This document shows positions 18,986-27,534 of a stretch of 64,000 bases of DNA, in pieces. The number at the start of each line of letters is the position of its first letter. Positions within the stretch are counted from its first letter, which is position 1. Position numbers and translations under genes: made by a program. The notes below the pieces were generated by a model. That model was not told the origin of the DNA. It did no database searches and was given only the letters and a program-made list of their open reading frames with translations. This stretch comes from CAVUXJ01 sp963814975 (GTDB lineage: Bacteria; Acidobacteriota; Vicinamibacteria; Vicinamibacterales; CAVVIG01), in NCBI GenBank assembly GCA_963814975.1, contig CAWFFB010000015.1, positions 186,001 to 250,000 on the forward strand. Reading direction: 5' to 3'.

Positions 18986-20348
18986 CTAGGCCTCGGTGTC
19001 TCGGGCACGCCGGGAAGCGCCGGACCGTGGTTCGGGCTCGAGGCTGAATTCGAGGATTTTGCGGTACAACGTGCCTCGACTGATTTCCAGCACCCGCGAG
19101 GCCTCCTTCTTGTTCCACTGCACCGCTTCGAGCACTCGCACGATGTGGGCACGTTCCGCCTCGGCGAGCGAGGGCAGCCGGTCGCCGCTCGGCGTCGTGC
19201 GCCGGCAGCGAGGCGTGCAGGAATTCAATATCGGTGGCGCGGATATTTCGCCCGGGTGCCGACAGCGCGGAGCGCGAAACCGTGCTTTCCAGCTCGCGGA
19301 TGTTGCCAGGCCACGGGTAACTGAGAAGCAAATCGAGCGCCTCGCGCGAGAACCCCTTGCTGTCGATCGGCAGCCCCTGCGCGGCGCAGTAGCGCGACAG
19401 GAATCGTTGCGCCAGCACCGGGATGTCGACCTGCCGCTCCCGCAGCGAGGGCAGCCGGATGGCAAATGCGTTGACGCGATAGTACAGGTCTTCGCGAAAG
19501 CGTCCATCGCGCACGAACTGTTCGAGCGGGCGGTTCGTCGCGGAGATCAACCGGAAATCGACCGAGATCGATTTGTGGCCGCCGAGACGTTCAAAGCGGC
19601 GCTCCTCGAGGACCCGCAGGAGCTTGGCCTGCGCAATGAGCGACATATCGCCGATCTCGTCGAGAAACAGGGTGCCGTCGTTGGCGAGCTCGAGGCGTCC
19701 TGGCTTTCGATCGTGCGCGCCGGTGAACGCGCCCTTTTCGTAGCCGAAGATCTCGGACTCGAACAGCGAGTCGGGAAGCGCGGCGCAGTTCACCGCCTGG
19801 AACTTCGCCTCGGACCGGCGGCTCAGCTCGTGGATCATGCGGGCGACAACTTCCTTGCCCGATCCGGTCGGTCCGAGAATGAGCACCGAGATGTCCGACT
19901 TGGCGGCTGTGCGGATCCACTCGAAGACAATCAGCATCTTCTCGTCGCGGCCGATCATTTCTCGAAACCGCTGCACCGAGGGCGACTGGTCTTCCGTGCT
20001 GACCGTTGCCCGCCGTTCGAGGAAATGGTCGAGCAGATCGGCGAGGGCGGTGTCGGCGGGGCGCTCGGCCGCGTATTGGGGCGGAGGGCCGGGGAGGAGT
20101 CGTGCCACGCCGAAGTCGGCGAGCTCGTGGACGCAGTTCTCGACGTCCAGCTTCAACCGTCCGAACGTCTGCATCAGCGCTTCGACATCGAAGGCCTCGT
20201 CCGGACGCGAATTGAGGTACCGCAGGATGCCGGCGCGCAGAGGCGATTGCACAAGTGTGCGAAACCGTGTATCCGCGTCCGCCGGTTCGGCGTCTTGACC
20301 GAACGCAGCCGAGCTGGCGCGCCGCGCGCTGAACGTCAGGTCGTCCAT
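18986..20348 (-). CDS. Sigma-54-dependent transcriptional activator (frameshifted)
   Basis: The N-terminal residues 28-95 look like a winged helix (SPLRAGILRYLNSRPDEAFD, VENCVHELADFGVARLL) rather than a receiver or PAS domain. A sigma-54 AAA+ domain follows: Walker A GPTGSGKE (159-166), GAFTGA loop (206-211), Walker B GTLFLDEIGD and the second sensor RFREDLYYRVN. After an indel near 19190-19200 the frame continues into a Fis-type HTH, AHIVRVLEAVQWNKKEASRV, then ISRGTLYRKI. It would activate RpoN promoters from distant sites. Target genes are unknown; the HD-GYP gene downstream is a candidate. Confidence 0.85.
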
Positions 20349-20422
20349 ATTGAGCGTAAATGTTATCGGTCCGAGAACCTCATGAAGTTAGTTTCTGCTG
20401 CCCTGAGGTGATAGAGGGATGT

Positions 20423-20839
20423 TTAAGGGACCGGCGCGGGACGGCGGTAGTACTCCGTTTGGTGGCGCTCGATGAGCGCCTGCATCTTGACCGCGTCCTC
20501 CTTCCGGTGGCCGTGGCACCGGATCGGATCGGAGCCGCCGCTGGTTTCGATTCGGACGTCCGAGAAAAGCAGGCCCGTGTCAATCGAGACCGACGAGATG
20601 TGCGCCATGTGGATCGTCTTCTCTTCTCGGCCGAACCACTGCGGCGTGTGGTGCACGACGCTCGTCGGCGTGATCAGCACCTGCGTCGGGAGGAGTCGGT
20701 TACCGCCGCTCAGACGGCTCGCCCGGAACAGGTCGCCGGACGCGAAGGGTCGACCTTGTCGCCACACCCAGACCGCGAACAACAGAAGAACCGCCGCCGC
20801 CGCAACCGTCCACCAGATCCCCGTCCATTCGCTACTCAC
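20423..20839 (-). CDS. Single-pass membrane protein with a PH-like domain
   Basis: A 138-residue protein with one N-terminal transmembrane helix (WWTVAAAAVLLLFAVWVW) followed by a beta-rich domain (LLPTQVLITPTSVVHHTP, EKTIHMAHISSVSIDTGLLF, DPIRCHGHRKEDAVKMQALI) that resembles the bacterial PH-like domains of YdbT/YdbS type. Cytoplasmic domain after the helix by charge. Function unknown. Divergent from the deoxyhypusine-synthase-like gene with a 124-base gap. Confidence 0.6.
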   Translation of the reverse strand: MSSEWTGIWWTVAAAAVLLLFAVWVWRQGRPFASGDLFRASRLSGGNRLLPTQVLITPTSVVHHTPQWFGREEKTIHMAHISSVSIDTGLLFSDVRIETSGGSDPIRCHGHRKEDAVKMQALIERHQTEYYRRPAPVP

Positions 20840-20963
20840 GACCGTCGATGTTAAGCTATTTTCGGCTGAACGCTTGCGTCGACCTCCGCCCTGCTCGGTG
20901 GTCCCGGGCCTCGCCGAGCGACGATCCGCTCGCGAAAAATGCGGCCGACAAGGAGATCGCCTC

Positions 20964-22091
20964 TTGCCCTACCGCGCGCCGGGCTCGCCTGGGTCTCGGA
21001 AGCCCATCCTTTCCGGAAAACCTATCCGCTACTATCGGCCCAAGGGTAGCCGGGAAATCCGCCATTTGATCGACGAGGGGTTCCAGGCGTTCAACGCGGG
21101 ACGTCTATCCGAAGCGTGCCAGATTTACGCAGGAAAGATGCTGGCGCCGGAACCCGATACGACGATCGGCCTGACGGTGGCGGGGGCGATGACGCCGGCC
21201 GGCATGGGCGGCTGTGTGATCGAGCTGATGGATCGGGGCCTGGTTGATTTTCTGATCTCGACCGGTGCCAACCTGTATCACGACCTCCACTACGCGCTGA
21301 ATTTCACGCTGCACCGCGGGTCGCCGTTCCTCGACGACGTCGAGTTGTACCAAGAGGGCATCATCCGCATTTACGACGTGTTGTTCCCGGCCACGGTTCT
21401 TCTCGAAACCGACGCCTACATCCGTGATTTCCTGGTTCGCTCCGGGCTCAACGAGCCGATCGCGACGTCGGAGTTTCACTATCGGCTCGGGCGCGACCTG
21501 CTGGAGCGGTATCCGGGCTGCGAGGAGCACTCGGTCGTGGCGCATGCCGCCTTGAGCGGCGTTCCCATCTACACGTCGTCGCCCGGCGACAGCTCGATCG
21601 GCATGAACATCGCGTCCCACGAGCTGATGAACGACAGCCGCCTCATGATCGATCCGAGCAAGGACGTGAACGAAGTGTGCGCGATTGTGCTCGCCGGCAC
21701 CCAGAACGGGTGCATCATCCTCGGCGGCGGGTCGCCGAAGAATTTCTACCTGCAGGCGCAGCCGACGCTGTGGGAGGTGTACGGCATCCCCAAGGGCGGC
21801 AACGACTATTTCATCCAGATCACGACTGACTCAGTGGTCTGGGGAGGGCTATCGGGAGCGACACCGGCAGAAGCGGTAAGCTGGGGCAAGGTGAACCCGG
21901 GGGTGCTGCCCGACACGGTGGTCGCGTACTGCGACTCGACGATCGCCTTTCCGCTCTTCTGCGAATACGCGATCGGCTCACCCAACGGACGGCGTCCACG
22001 CAAGGAGCTTGTCCATCATCGCGACCGGCTCGTCGCGGAGCTCGCGCGCCAGGCGAAGGCGGTTCACGAGAAGCGAAAGGTGCAGGCCTGA
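20964..22091 (+). CDS. Deoxyhypusine synthase-like protein (possible homospermidine synthase)
   Basis: A 375-residue protein of the deoxyhypusine synthase fold. Motifs include GLTVAGAMTPAGMGG, DFLISTGANLYHDLHYAL, ILGGGSPKNF and GATPAEAVSWGKV, which carries the lysine that forms the enzyme-substrate intermediate in the eukaryotic enzyme. The start is taken as TTG at 20964 because AAGGAGA lies at ideal spacing (about 20950-20956) and no ATG fits; the frame upstream is antisense to another gene. Bacteria lack eIF5A, so the NAD-dependent aminobutyl transfer from spermidine probably goes to a diamine, as in bacterial homospermidine synthases. That is inference from the family. Confidence 0.85.
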   Translation: MPYRAPGSPGSRKPILSGKPIRYYRPKGSREIRHLIDEGFQAFNAGRLSEACQIYAGKMLAPEPDTTIGLTVAGAMTPAGMGGCVIELMDRGLVDFLISTGANLYHDLHYALNFTLHRGSPFLDDVELYQEGIIRIYDVLFPATVLLETDAYIRDFLVRSGLNEPIATSEFHYRLGRDLLERYPGCEEHSVVAHAALSGVPIYTSSPGDSSIGMNIASHELMNDSRLMIDPSKDVNEVCAIVLAGTQNGCIILGGGSPKNFYLQAQPTLWEVYGIPKGGNDYFIQITTDSVVWGGLSGATPAEAVSWGKVNPGVLPDTVVAYCDSTIAFPLFCEYAIGSPNGRRPRKELVHHRDRLVAELARQAKAVHEKRKVQA

Positions 22092-22149
22092 GATCTCGGA
22101 AGGTGAAGTTGTCAGCGACGTCAGTTGAGGTGCTCGGACATTCAAACTC

Positions 22150-22581
22150 ATGGGCACGTTGTCGAGCGAGCTAGCGCCGCACACTGCGCGCCTGTCGCCG
22201 CGCCCACGCGTCTACGCCGACGCGAACGTGTCCGCGGGGTTGGTCGCCTACATGCGCGTCCGCCTCAAATGGGACGTGCTCTTCGTGATCGAGGAAGACG
22301 AGCTTCGCCGGGCTCCTGATCAGAAACACTATCAGCTGGCTCAGCAGCTTCGCCGGACGCTCGTGACGATGGACCGGGATTACCTGGACGACCGCCGGTT
22401 CCCGCCTGATCAGGGTGGGGGCGTGCTTGTGTTCAGCGCGCCGGACGAACGTCAACTCAACGCGCTGTTCACGCGTGTCGACCGGGTGTTGTTTCGGCCC
22501 TCAGACGAGCCGGCGCCGGCGCTCCCGCTGGAAGGACGGAAGCTGCACGTTCATACGGACTGGGGACGGGATGGCGAGTAG
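22150..22581 (+). CDS. DUF5615-like PIN-fold protein
   Basis: A 143-residue protein with YADANVSAGLVAYMR, VLFVIEEDELRRAPD, TLVTMDRDYLDDRRFP and GVLVFSAPDE. The acidic residues at D-N, E-D and D-R-D-Y-L-D match the PIN-like DUF5615 pattern seen in putative toxin nucleases. Here there is no short antitoxin gene upstream, and the gene stands alone between the DHS-like gene and the ROK gene, so a toxin role is not supported by context. Confidence 0.7.
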   Translation: MGTLSSELAPHTARLSPRPRVYADANVSAGLVAYMRVRLKWDVLFVIEEDELRRAPDQKHYQLAQQLRRTLVTMDRDYLDDRRFPPDQGGGVLVFSAPDERQLNALFTRVDRVLFRPSDEPAPALPLEGRKLHVHTDWGRDGE

Positions 22582-22592
22582 ATAATTTCATC

Positions 22593-23477
22593 ATGCCTAT
22601 GTTTGGCCTCGAACTGCTCGATAGTGGAGCGCTCGCCGTCTCGGCGGACGAGAACGGCGATATCGTGGCGCGGGGCCAGTCTGCGGGCAAGGACCCGGTC
22701 GCCGCCGCTTTTGCTGCCCTCGACAAGGTCTGGTCCGTTCCCGCGGCGCCCGCTGTGGCGGCAGTCAATCCGGAATCACGAGCCTGTGTCGCCGTCATGC
22801 AGGCGCTGGCCGAACGTTTTCACGGATCGTATCGTCACGAGCTTCCTGTTGCATCGGGGACCGCCGCGGCCACCGCCGAGGCCTGGATCGGCGCGGCAAA
22901 AGGTGCCAAGGAGGTTGTGCTTTTTTCCGTCGGCGATCATACGAGCGCCGGTATCCTGCGCCAGGGGGCGCCGGTGACCGGCGCAAACCGCCGCGCGCCC
23001 GCGATCGCGTGGCTCGCGCTCAACCCGGTCGAGCGGGAGGACTATCGCAAGATCGGATGCCTCGAGGTTGAAGTCACCGCACCGGGCATTGTGCGCCGTC
23101 TCATCTGGCGCGTGAAAGCCGGCGATCGCTCGCGTGTACTCGACGCGGCCGGCGGGGACTTCGCGGCGATCTCGATCGAGCACGTCCTTGCGGCCGCGCG
23201 CGACGGGGACGGCGTCGCCATCTCGGTGATGCGTGACACGGCGAAGTACCTTGGCATGGCATCGGCCAACCTCGTGGCCATCGCCGACCCGGAGGTGCTC
23301 GTCCTCGGCGGCATGATGGCATCAGCTTCCGATCTTCTGTTCGAGCCGGTGCGGGTCGAGCTCGGTCGACGACTGCCTGACGTGATGAGACAGGCGTTGA
23401 CGGTCGTCCCCGCGATCCTCGGCGAGGATGCCCCCGCTCTCGGTGCCTCACGCCTGACCTCCGCCTCAGTGGCATGA
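22593..23477 (+). CDS. ROK-like protein, kinase motifs degenerate
   Basis: A 294-residue protein of the ROK/ASKHA fold: GDHTSAGILRQGAPVTGANR, a GCLE remnant, and the C-terminal LVAIADPEVLVLGGMMA. It is translationally coupled to nagA (4-bp ATGA overlap), which suggests amino-sugar use. The phosphate-1 DxGGT loop at the N-terminus is replaced by LELLDSGAL, the catalytic Asp motif (normally END or ND followed by A) is not recognisable, and the zinc site is reduced to one Cys. It may be an inactive or sensory ROK rather than an N-acetylglucosamine kinase. Confidence 0.65.
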   Translation: MPMFGLELLDSGALAVSADENGDIVARGQSAGKDPVAAAFAALDKVWSVPAAPAVAAVNPESRACVAVMQALAERFHGSYRHELPVASGTAAATAEAWIGAAKGAKEVVLFSVGDHTSAGILRQGAPVTGANRRAPAIAWLALNPVEREDYRKIGCLEVEVTAPGIVRRLIWRVKAGDRSRVLDAAGGDFAAISIEHVLAAARDGDGVAISVMRDTAKYLGMASANLVAIADPEVLVLGGMMASASDLLFEPVRVELGRRLPDVMRQALTVVPAILGEDAPALGASRLTSASVA

Positions 23478-24703
23478 TCGTTCTGTCAGGCGCCGAGCTC
23501 GTGCTGCCTGACCGCATCCTTTCCCCAGGGACGCTTGTCATCGATCACGGACGCATCGTCGACATCCGCCCAGGCGCCGTCCCGACGGGGTCCGGTTTCG
23601 CTTTTCACGGACACTACATCGTTCCCGGCTTCGTTGACGTGCACGTGCACGGCGTCGAGGGTTTTGATTCGCTGCAAGCCGGCGATGCGGTTTCGTCCAT
23701 CGCCGCTCGCCTGCCGCGTTATGGCGTCACCGCGTTCTGCCCAACCACGGTCGCCTGCTCGCCTGAAGCGCTGCGTCACGTCCTGGAGCAGGTCAGGTGT
23801 GCGCGCGAGGCGCCGGCTCCGGGCGCGGCGCGTGTTCTGCCAGCTCATTTGGAAAGCAATTTCATCAACCCCGAGTACAAAGGCGCGCAGCCCGCGGCTT
23901 GTCTTCGCAGTCCCCGTGCCGCCCTCGACGCGTGGACCGAGCGCGACGATCCCTTGTCGAAACGTGGCCACGGTAGCGGCTTGTCGTTCGAAGCCGGCCA
24001 GATCCTGCGTGAAATCGAGCGCGGTGCTCCGGATGTGGGCATCGTGACCCTTGCGCCGGAGCTCGACGGTGGTCTCGAACTTATCGCGTGGCTCGTGTCG
24101 CGGGGCCACCGTGTCTCGCTCGGTCATTCAGCGGCCACGTACGACGAAGCGCTGTCGGCGATCGCCGCCGGGGCGCGGCAGGCGACGCACCTGTTCAATC
24201 GGATGCCGCCCCTCGGTCATCGCTCGCCCGGCCTCGCCGGCGCGATGCTCGAGGCCGAGGAGGTCGCAGCGGAGATTATCTGCGACGGTTTTCACGTCCA
24301 CCCAGCGCTCGTGCGTACCGCGGTTGCCGCCAAGAGGCCGTCCCGGGCGCTTGCGATCACCGACGGCACAGCGGCGTCCGGGCTTCCGGCCGGCGGGACT
24401 GTTTCGCTCGGCGACGAGGCCATTTCCATCGGGGAAACGGCGGCGTTTCTCCGAGACGGCACCGTGGCAGGCAGCGTGCTGACGATGGATGGTGCGTTCC
24501 GGATGCTGGTGGAACGAGCAGGGCTATCCCTCGTTGATGCAGCCACAATGTGCGCGACGACGCCGGCGCGCGAACTGGGCCTCGTCGGCCATGGGATGCT
24601 GGCAGTCGGCAGTATCGCCGACGTGGTGATTCTGGACCGGCTGCTGTCGGTCGCGCAGACCTATATCGGTGGGCAGCTTGCGTACTCACGCACGCAGGCC
24701 TGA
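23474..24703 (+). CDS. nagA: N-acetylglucosamine-6-phosphate deacetylase
   Basis: A 409-residue amidohydrolase with PGFVDVHVHGVEGFDSLQ (the HxH metal motif), AHLESNFINPEYKGAQ with the metal-binding Glu, LGHSAATYDEA, ATHLFNRMPPLGHR, ICDGFHVHP and ITDGTAASG with the catalytic Asp. It removes the acetyl group from GlcNAc-6-P in recycling of peptidoglycan or use of chitin. It overlaps the ROK gene by 4 bp. The stop codon sits at the start of a heptad array. Confidence 0.93.
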   Translation: MIVLSGAELVLPDRILSPGTLVIDHGRIVDIRPGAVPTGSGFAFHGHYIVPGFVDVHVHGVEGFDSLQAGDAVSSIAARLPRYGVTAFCPTTVACSPEALRHVLEQVRCAREAPAPGAARVLPAHLESNFINPEYKGAQPAACLRSPRAALDAWTERDDPLSKRGHGSGLSFEAGQILREIERGAPDVGIVTLAPELDGGLELIAWLVSRGHRVSLGHSAATYDEALSAIAAGARQATHLFNRMPPLGHRSPGLAGAMLEAEEVAAEIICDGFHVHPALVRTAVAAKRPSRALAITDGTAASGLPAGGTVSLGDEAISIGETAAFLRDGTVAGSVLTMDGAFRMLVERAGLSLVDAATMCATTPARELGLVGHGMLAVGSIADVVILDRLLSVAQTYIGGQLAYSRTQA

Positions 24704-24762
24704 AGCCTGAACGCCTCCCAAACGTGGCGTTGATTGGACCTCAGGTTTCAGACTTGAGGCTT
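24696..24762. repeat. Inverted heptad array between nagA and queC
   Basis: A short forward arm (GCCTGAAGCCTGAA, 24697-24711, containing the nagA stop) and a reverse arm (CCTCAGGTTTCAGACTTGAG, 24739-24758, containing the queC stop) flank a 28-base spacer between two convergent genes. The units are 7 bp and match the TCTGAAR family of the first array. Confidence 0.75.
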
Positions 24763-25451
24763 TCCACGTCGATATGCCGCCGGTTCGCGTAGACGGTTGG
24801 ATCCGCCACGCCAGCGTCTCGAAATGCATCGTGGCGCTCGCGGCACTTGCTGCACACTCCGCAGTGCGCGGCTGGTGCGGGTGGAGCGGAAACGACCGGA
24901 TTCATGCACGACAGCGTGAGATCGAGCGGCACTGCGAGGGCAACGCCGCGGCGTATCACATCAGCCTTGCTGAGGGCCGCATAAGGTGCATCGATCTGCA
25001 GCGCGTGCTCCAGACCAATCGACAGCGCCGATGCCATCGCCGATCGGAAGACCGGCGTGGCGTCCGGAAAGGGGTTGTGAGCGAGTGTGCCAAGCACCAG
25101 CCGGCCGATGTGTGCCGTCGCGCAGTAGACGCCAGCCTTGCTGAGCAGCACGATATTGCGTCCAGGAAGATACACGTCCTGGTCGGCGGTGTGGTAGGCC
25201 GGAGGCCGTCCCTCGAGAGCCCAATGCCCGGGGGGATAGACGTCGGTCATGTCGACGGCCAGCACCGCGAGCGGCTGTACGCCCGGTCCAAAGACCCCGC
25301 TCTCGAGCAGGCGGGCGATCGTCCGTCGCTCGGCATCCTCCCACGCCAGCCCCACGCTCACGTAGATCGGCTGCACGCGTCCGCGCGACCCTTCCTCCGC
25401 CACCAGCACCGCGCTGTCGAGGCCGCCCGATAGCAAGACTGCCGTCTGCAT
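24741..25451 (-). CDS. queC: 7-cyano-7-deazaguanine synthase
   Basis: A 236-residue QueC starting AVLLSGGLDSAVLVAEE (PP-loop SGGLDS), with the zinc-site cysteines in LSCMNPV and HCGVCSKCRERHDAF. It converts 7-carboxy-7-deazaguanine to preQ0 with ammonia and ATP for queuosine. The catalytic core ends at the zinc finger; the last eight residues, ESLKSET, are encoded by the heptad repeat. It is divergent from queD, 110 bases apart. Confidence 0.93.
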   Translation of the reverse strand: MQTAVLLSGGLDSAVLVAEEGSRGRVQPIYVSVGLAWEDAERRTIARLLESGVFGPGVQPLAVLAVDMTDVYPPGHWALEGRPPAYHTADQDVYLPGRNIVLLSKAGVYCATAHIGRLVLGTLAHNPFPDATPVFRSAMASALSIGLEHALQIDAPYAALSKADVIRRGVALAVPLDLTLSCMNPVVSAPPAPAAHCGVCSKCRERHDAFRDAGVADPTVYANRRHIDVESLKSET

Positions 25452-25557
25452 TTGGCAATTGGTGGTTGGCAGGTCAGTGGTTTCCTGAACTCGACGACCT
25501 GGTGAATTTGATATCCTCAGTCAAGCGAAGTCAACAACTCACCAACTCACCGATAGG
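25452..25557. repeat. Divergent queC/queD region with short repeats
   Basis: Near queC lie TTGGCAA, TTGGTGG and TTGGCAG in a row (about 25453-25473); near queD lie AACTCACC repeated twice (about 25539-25554). The two sets are roughly complementary, again an inverted pair of short tandem units, but here in a divergent promoter region rather than between gene ends. No clear -10/-35 pair was found. Confidence 0.5.
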
Positions 25558-25561
25558 CAAA

Positions 25562-25966
25562 ATGTATTCTGTCACCAAGCGCATCGACTTCTGCTACGGT
25601 CACCGTCTGCTCGATTACGACGGTATTTGTAAGCATCCGCACGGCCACAACGCGGTCGCGGAGGTCGAGGTGCGCACCGACGAGCTCGACACCCGCAATA
25701 TGGTCTGCGATTTCAGCGAGATCAAGCGCGTCGTGAAGGGGTGGATCGATCGTGAGCTCGATCACAAGATGGTGCTGCGCCGGGACGATCCGCTCGTCGC
25801 CCCTCTCAAGCAGCTCGGCGAGCCGATGTATCTGCTCGAGAGCAATCCAACGGTCGAACGGATCGCGCGTCTGATTTACGACTACGCGAGCGAACAAGGT
25901 CTGCCCGTCGTGAGAGTGACGGTGTGGGAGACGCCGACGTCGTTCGCCGAGTACACAGGATCGTAA
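25562..25966 (+). CDS. queD: 6-carboxy-5,6,7,8-tetrahydropterin synthase
   Basis: A 134-residue protein with RIDFCYGHRL, GICKHPHGHNA (catalytic Cys and the HxH zinc ligands), DFSEIKRVVKGWIDRELDHK and NPTVERIARLIYDYA. QueD turns dihydroneopterin triphosphate into the queuosine precursor. I take the ATG at 25562, giving MYSVTKRIDF; the open frame upstream is the repeat region. Divergent from queC, so the two queuosine genes share one control region. queE and queF are not in the window. Confidence 0.92.
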   Translation: MYSVTKRIDFCYGHRLLDYDGICKHPHGHNAVAEVEVRTDELDTRNMVCDFSEIKRVVKGWIDRELDHKMVLRRDDPLVAPLKQLGEPMYLLESNPTVERIARLIYDYASEQGLPVVRVTVWETPTSFAEYTGS

Positions 25967-25970
25967 AGGA

Positions 25971-26633
25971 TTGCCCCGCCTTTTCGTGTTCGACCTCGAC
26001 GGCACGCTGGTTGATTCCCGCCGTGATCTCGCAGAATCCGCGAATGCGCTGCTCGCCGAGCACGGATGTGCCGCGCTGCCAGAGGACGCCATCGGACGGA
26101 TGGTCGGCGAAGGCGCGGCGACGCTCGTGGCGCGCGTGTTCGGTGCGGCAGGCAGAACACCTCCTCCGGATGCGCTGGCGTGCTTTCTCGCCATCTACAA
26201 CAGCCGACTGCTGAAATTCACGCGCGTGTATCCGGGCACTCACGATGCGCTGGCGGCTCTCGGTGCCCTGGCACGGCTCGCCGTCCTGACAAACAAGCCG
26301 CGGCAATCGACCTGCGAGATCCTGGATGGCCTCGATCTCGCGCGGTATTTTCCGCCCGCACAGGTGCTCGGCGGGGACGGCCCGTTTCCGCGCAAGCCCG
26401 ATCCGGCCGGGCTTCATCACCTCATCCGCGAGGCCGCGACCACTCCAGAGGATACGACGATGATCGGCGACTCCGTGATTGACTGGCGGACCGCGCGAGC
26501 TGCTGGCACGCACGTGTGCCTCGTGCGGTACGGGTTCGGGTTTGAAGGAGTTCCGATCGGCGACCTGGATGCAGATGATCGATTGGTCGATTCTCCCGCA
26601 GCGCTTCTGGCCTGTTTGTCGGCAACCCCTTAA
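25971..26633 (+). CDS. gph: HAD hydrolase, phosphoglycolate phosphatase-like
   Basis: A 220-residue HAD phosphatase: LFVFDLDGTLVDSRRDLAES (nucleophile and acid Asp), YPGTHDALAALG, VLTNKPRQST, GGDGPFPRKPDP and TMIGDSVIDWRTARAAG. The likely role is removal of 2-phosphoglycolate, although HAD substrates are hard to assign. The start is TTG at 25971, 4 bases after the queD stop; AGGA lies 10 bases upstream. No ATG is available near the conserved N-terminus. Confidence 0.82.
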   Translation: MPRLFVFDLDGTLVDSRRDLAESANALLAEHGCAALPEDAIGRMVGEGAATLVARVFGAAGRTPPPDALACFLAIYNSRLLKFTRVYPGTHDALAALGALARLAVLTNKPRQSTCEILDGLDLARYFPPAQVLGGDGPFPRKPDPAGLHHLIREAATTPEDTTMIGDSVIDWRTARAAGTHVCLVRYGFGFEGVPIGDLDADDRLVDSPAALLACLSATP

Positions 26634-26691
26634 CTGCCGAAAGGCCGCTCCTAGGATGGTTCGCGGAAACGACGGCGGATGCGAAGGCGGC

Positions 26692-27369
26692 TCAAGGGCG
26701 CTGGATTTCGACGAGCAACTTGGACGCGGCGCGAGCCCCGATGGTGATCGACGCGCGACTCTCGCTTCTCAATTTGACGGAATCGGCTGCCGCGTCGCGC
26801 GCTTCGACCTCAATCGGCTGGCCCGGCTTCAACCCGTGTTTCTCGATGAAGCGAAGGAACGCCGGGTCCTGGTCTGCGATGCGCGTGACCCTGAGCGGCG
26901 TGTCAATCGGGCAGGTGAGGAGGCTTTCGAGATGGCGAGGCGTAATGGTCCCCTCCGCTGTGGGAATGGGATCGCCGTGCGGATCCTGCGTCGGACGGCC
27001 GAGCATCTCGTCGATCCTTTCGATGAGGCGTTCCGACACGACGTGTTCGAGTTGCTCGGCTTCCTCGTGCACCTCAGCCCAGCTCATGCCCATCACCTGG
27101 ACGAGAAAGAGCTCGACCAGACGATGCCGCCGCAGCACCCGGCCCGCCAGTTTCTCGCCACCCGAGGTCAGGCGCACGCCGCTGTAGGGTTCGTATTCTG
27201 CGAGCCCTGCTTCCGCCAGCGCCTTGACCATCGTCGTCGCGGTGCCCGGCGTGACTCCGAGCGCTGCCGCGACCTGGCCCATCGGCACCAGGCGGCCGTC
27301 GCCGGTCAACGCCGACTGGCCTTGATGGATGGCCTTCAGGTAGTTTTCAACCGTACTCGACGGAAACAT
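26692..27369 (-). CDS. DtxR/MntR-family metal-dependent regulator
   Basis: A 225-residue protein with an N-terminal winged helix (TVENYLKAIHQ, GVTPGTATTMVKALAEAGL), a dimerisation and metal domain (RRHRLVELFLVQVMGMSW, VHEEAEQLEHVVSERLIERID, HGDPIP) and a C-terminal FeoA/SH3-like domain. Such regulators sense Mn2+ or Fe2+ and repress metal uptake. The two E-x-E and H ligand regions are intact. The ATG at 27369 gives the canonical start; upstream sequence is the repeat array. No metal transporter is adjacent. Confidence 0.88.
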   Translation of the reverse strand: MFPSSTVENYLKAIHQGQSALTGDGRLVPMGQVAAALGVTPGTATTMVKALAEAGLAEYEPYSGVRLTSGGEKLAGRVLRRHRLVELFLVQVMGMSWAEVHEEAEQLEHVVSERLIERIDEMLGRPTQDPHGDPIPTAEGTITPRHLESLLTCPIDTPLRVTRIADQDPAFLRFIEKHGLKPGQPIEVEARDAAADSVKLRSESRASITIGARAASKLLVEIQRP

Positions 27370-27400
27370 GCCGCAAGTATTATGCGTCGGGTTGCCGTCA

Positions 27401-27530
27401 GCAGTTAACCGTTCACAGTTCACAGCCGAGAGTCCCTTGGAGATGATCGTTTCGCAAACGGTTGCCCGCCTTCCCGCGTCGTACGAGGCGTCAAGGCTGT
27501 CACCTGTCAGCTGTGAACTGTCAGCGACCA
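27401..27530. repeat. Inverted heptad array (GTTCACA type) in a divergent region
   Basis: The forward arm at about 27401-27424 reads CAGTTAA, CCGTTCA, CAGTTCA, CAG. The reverse arm at about 27498-27527 reads CTGTCAC, CTGTCAG, CTGTGAA, CTGTCAG. Units are exactly 7 bp and the arms are complementary. The array lies between the start of the DtxR-type regulator gene and the start of ubiE, so it cannot be a simple 3' terminator. Confidence 0.8.
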
Positions 27531-27534
27531 CGCT

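Noticed and set aside
22150..22581. Toxin of a toxin-antitoxin pair (PIN-like)
   Set aside because: No small antitoxin-like gene lies directly before or after it.
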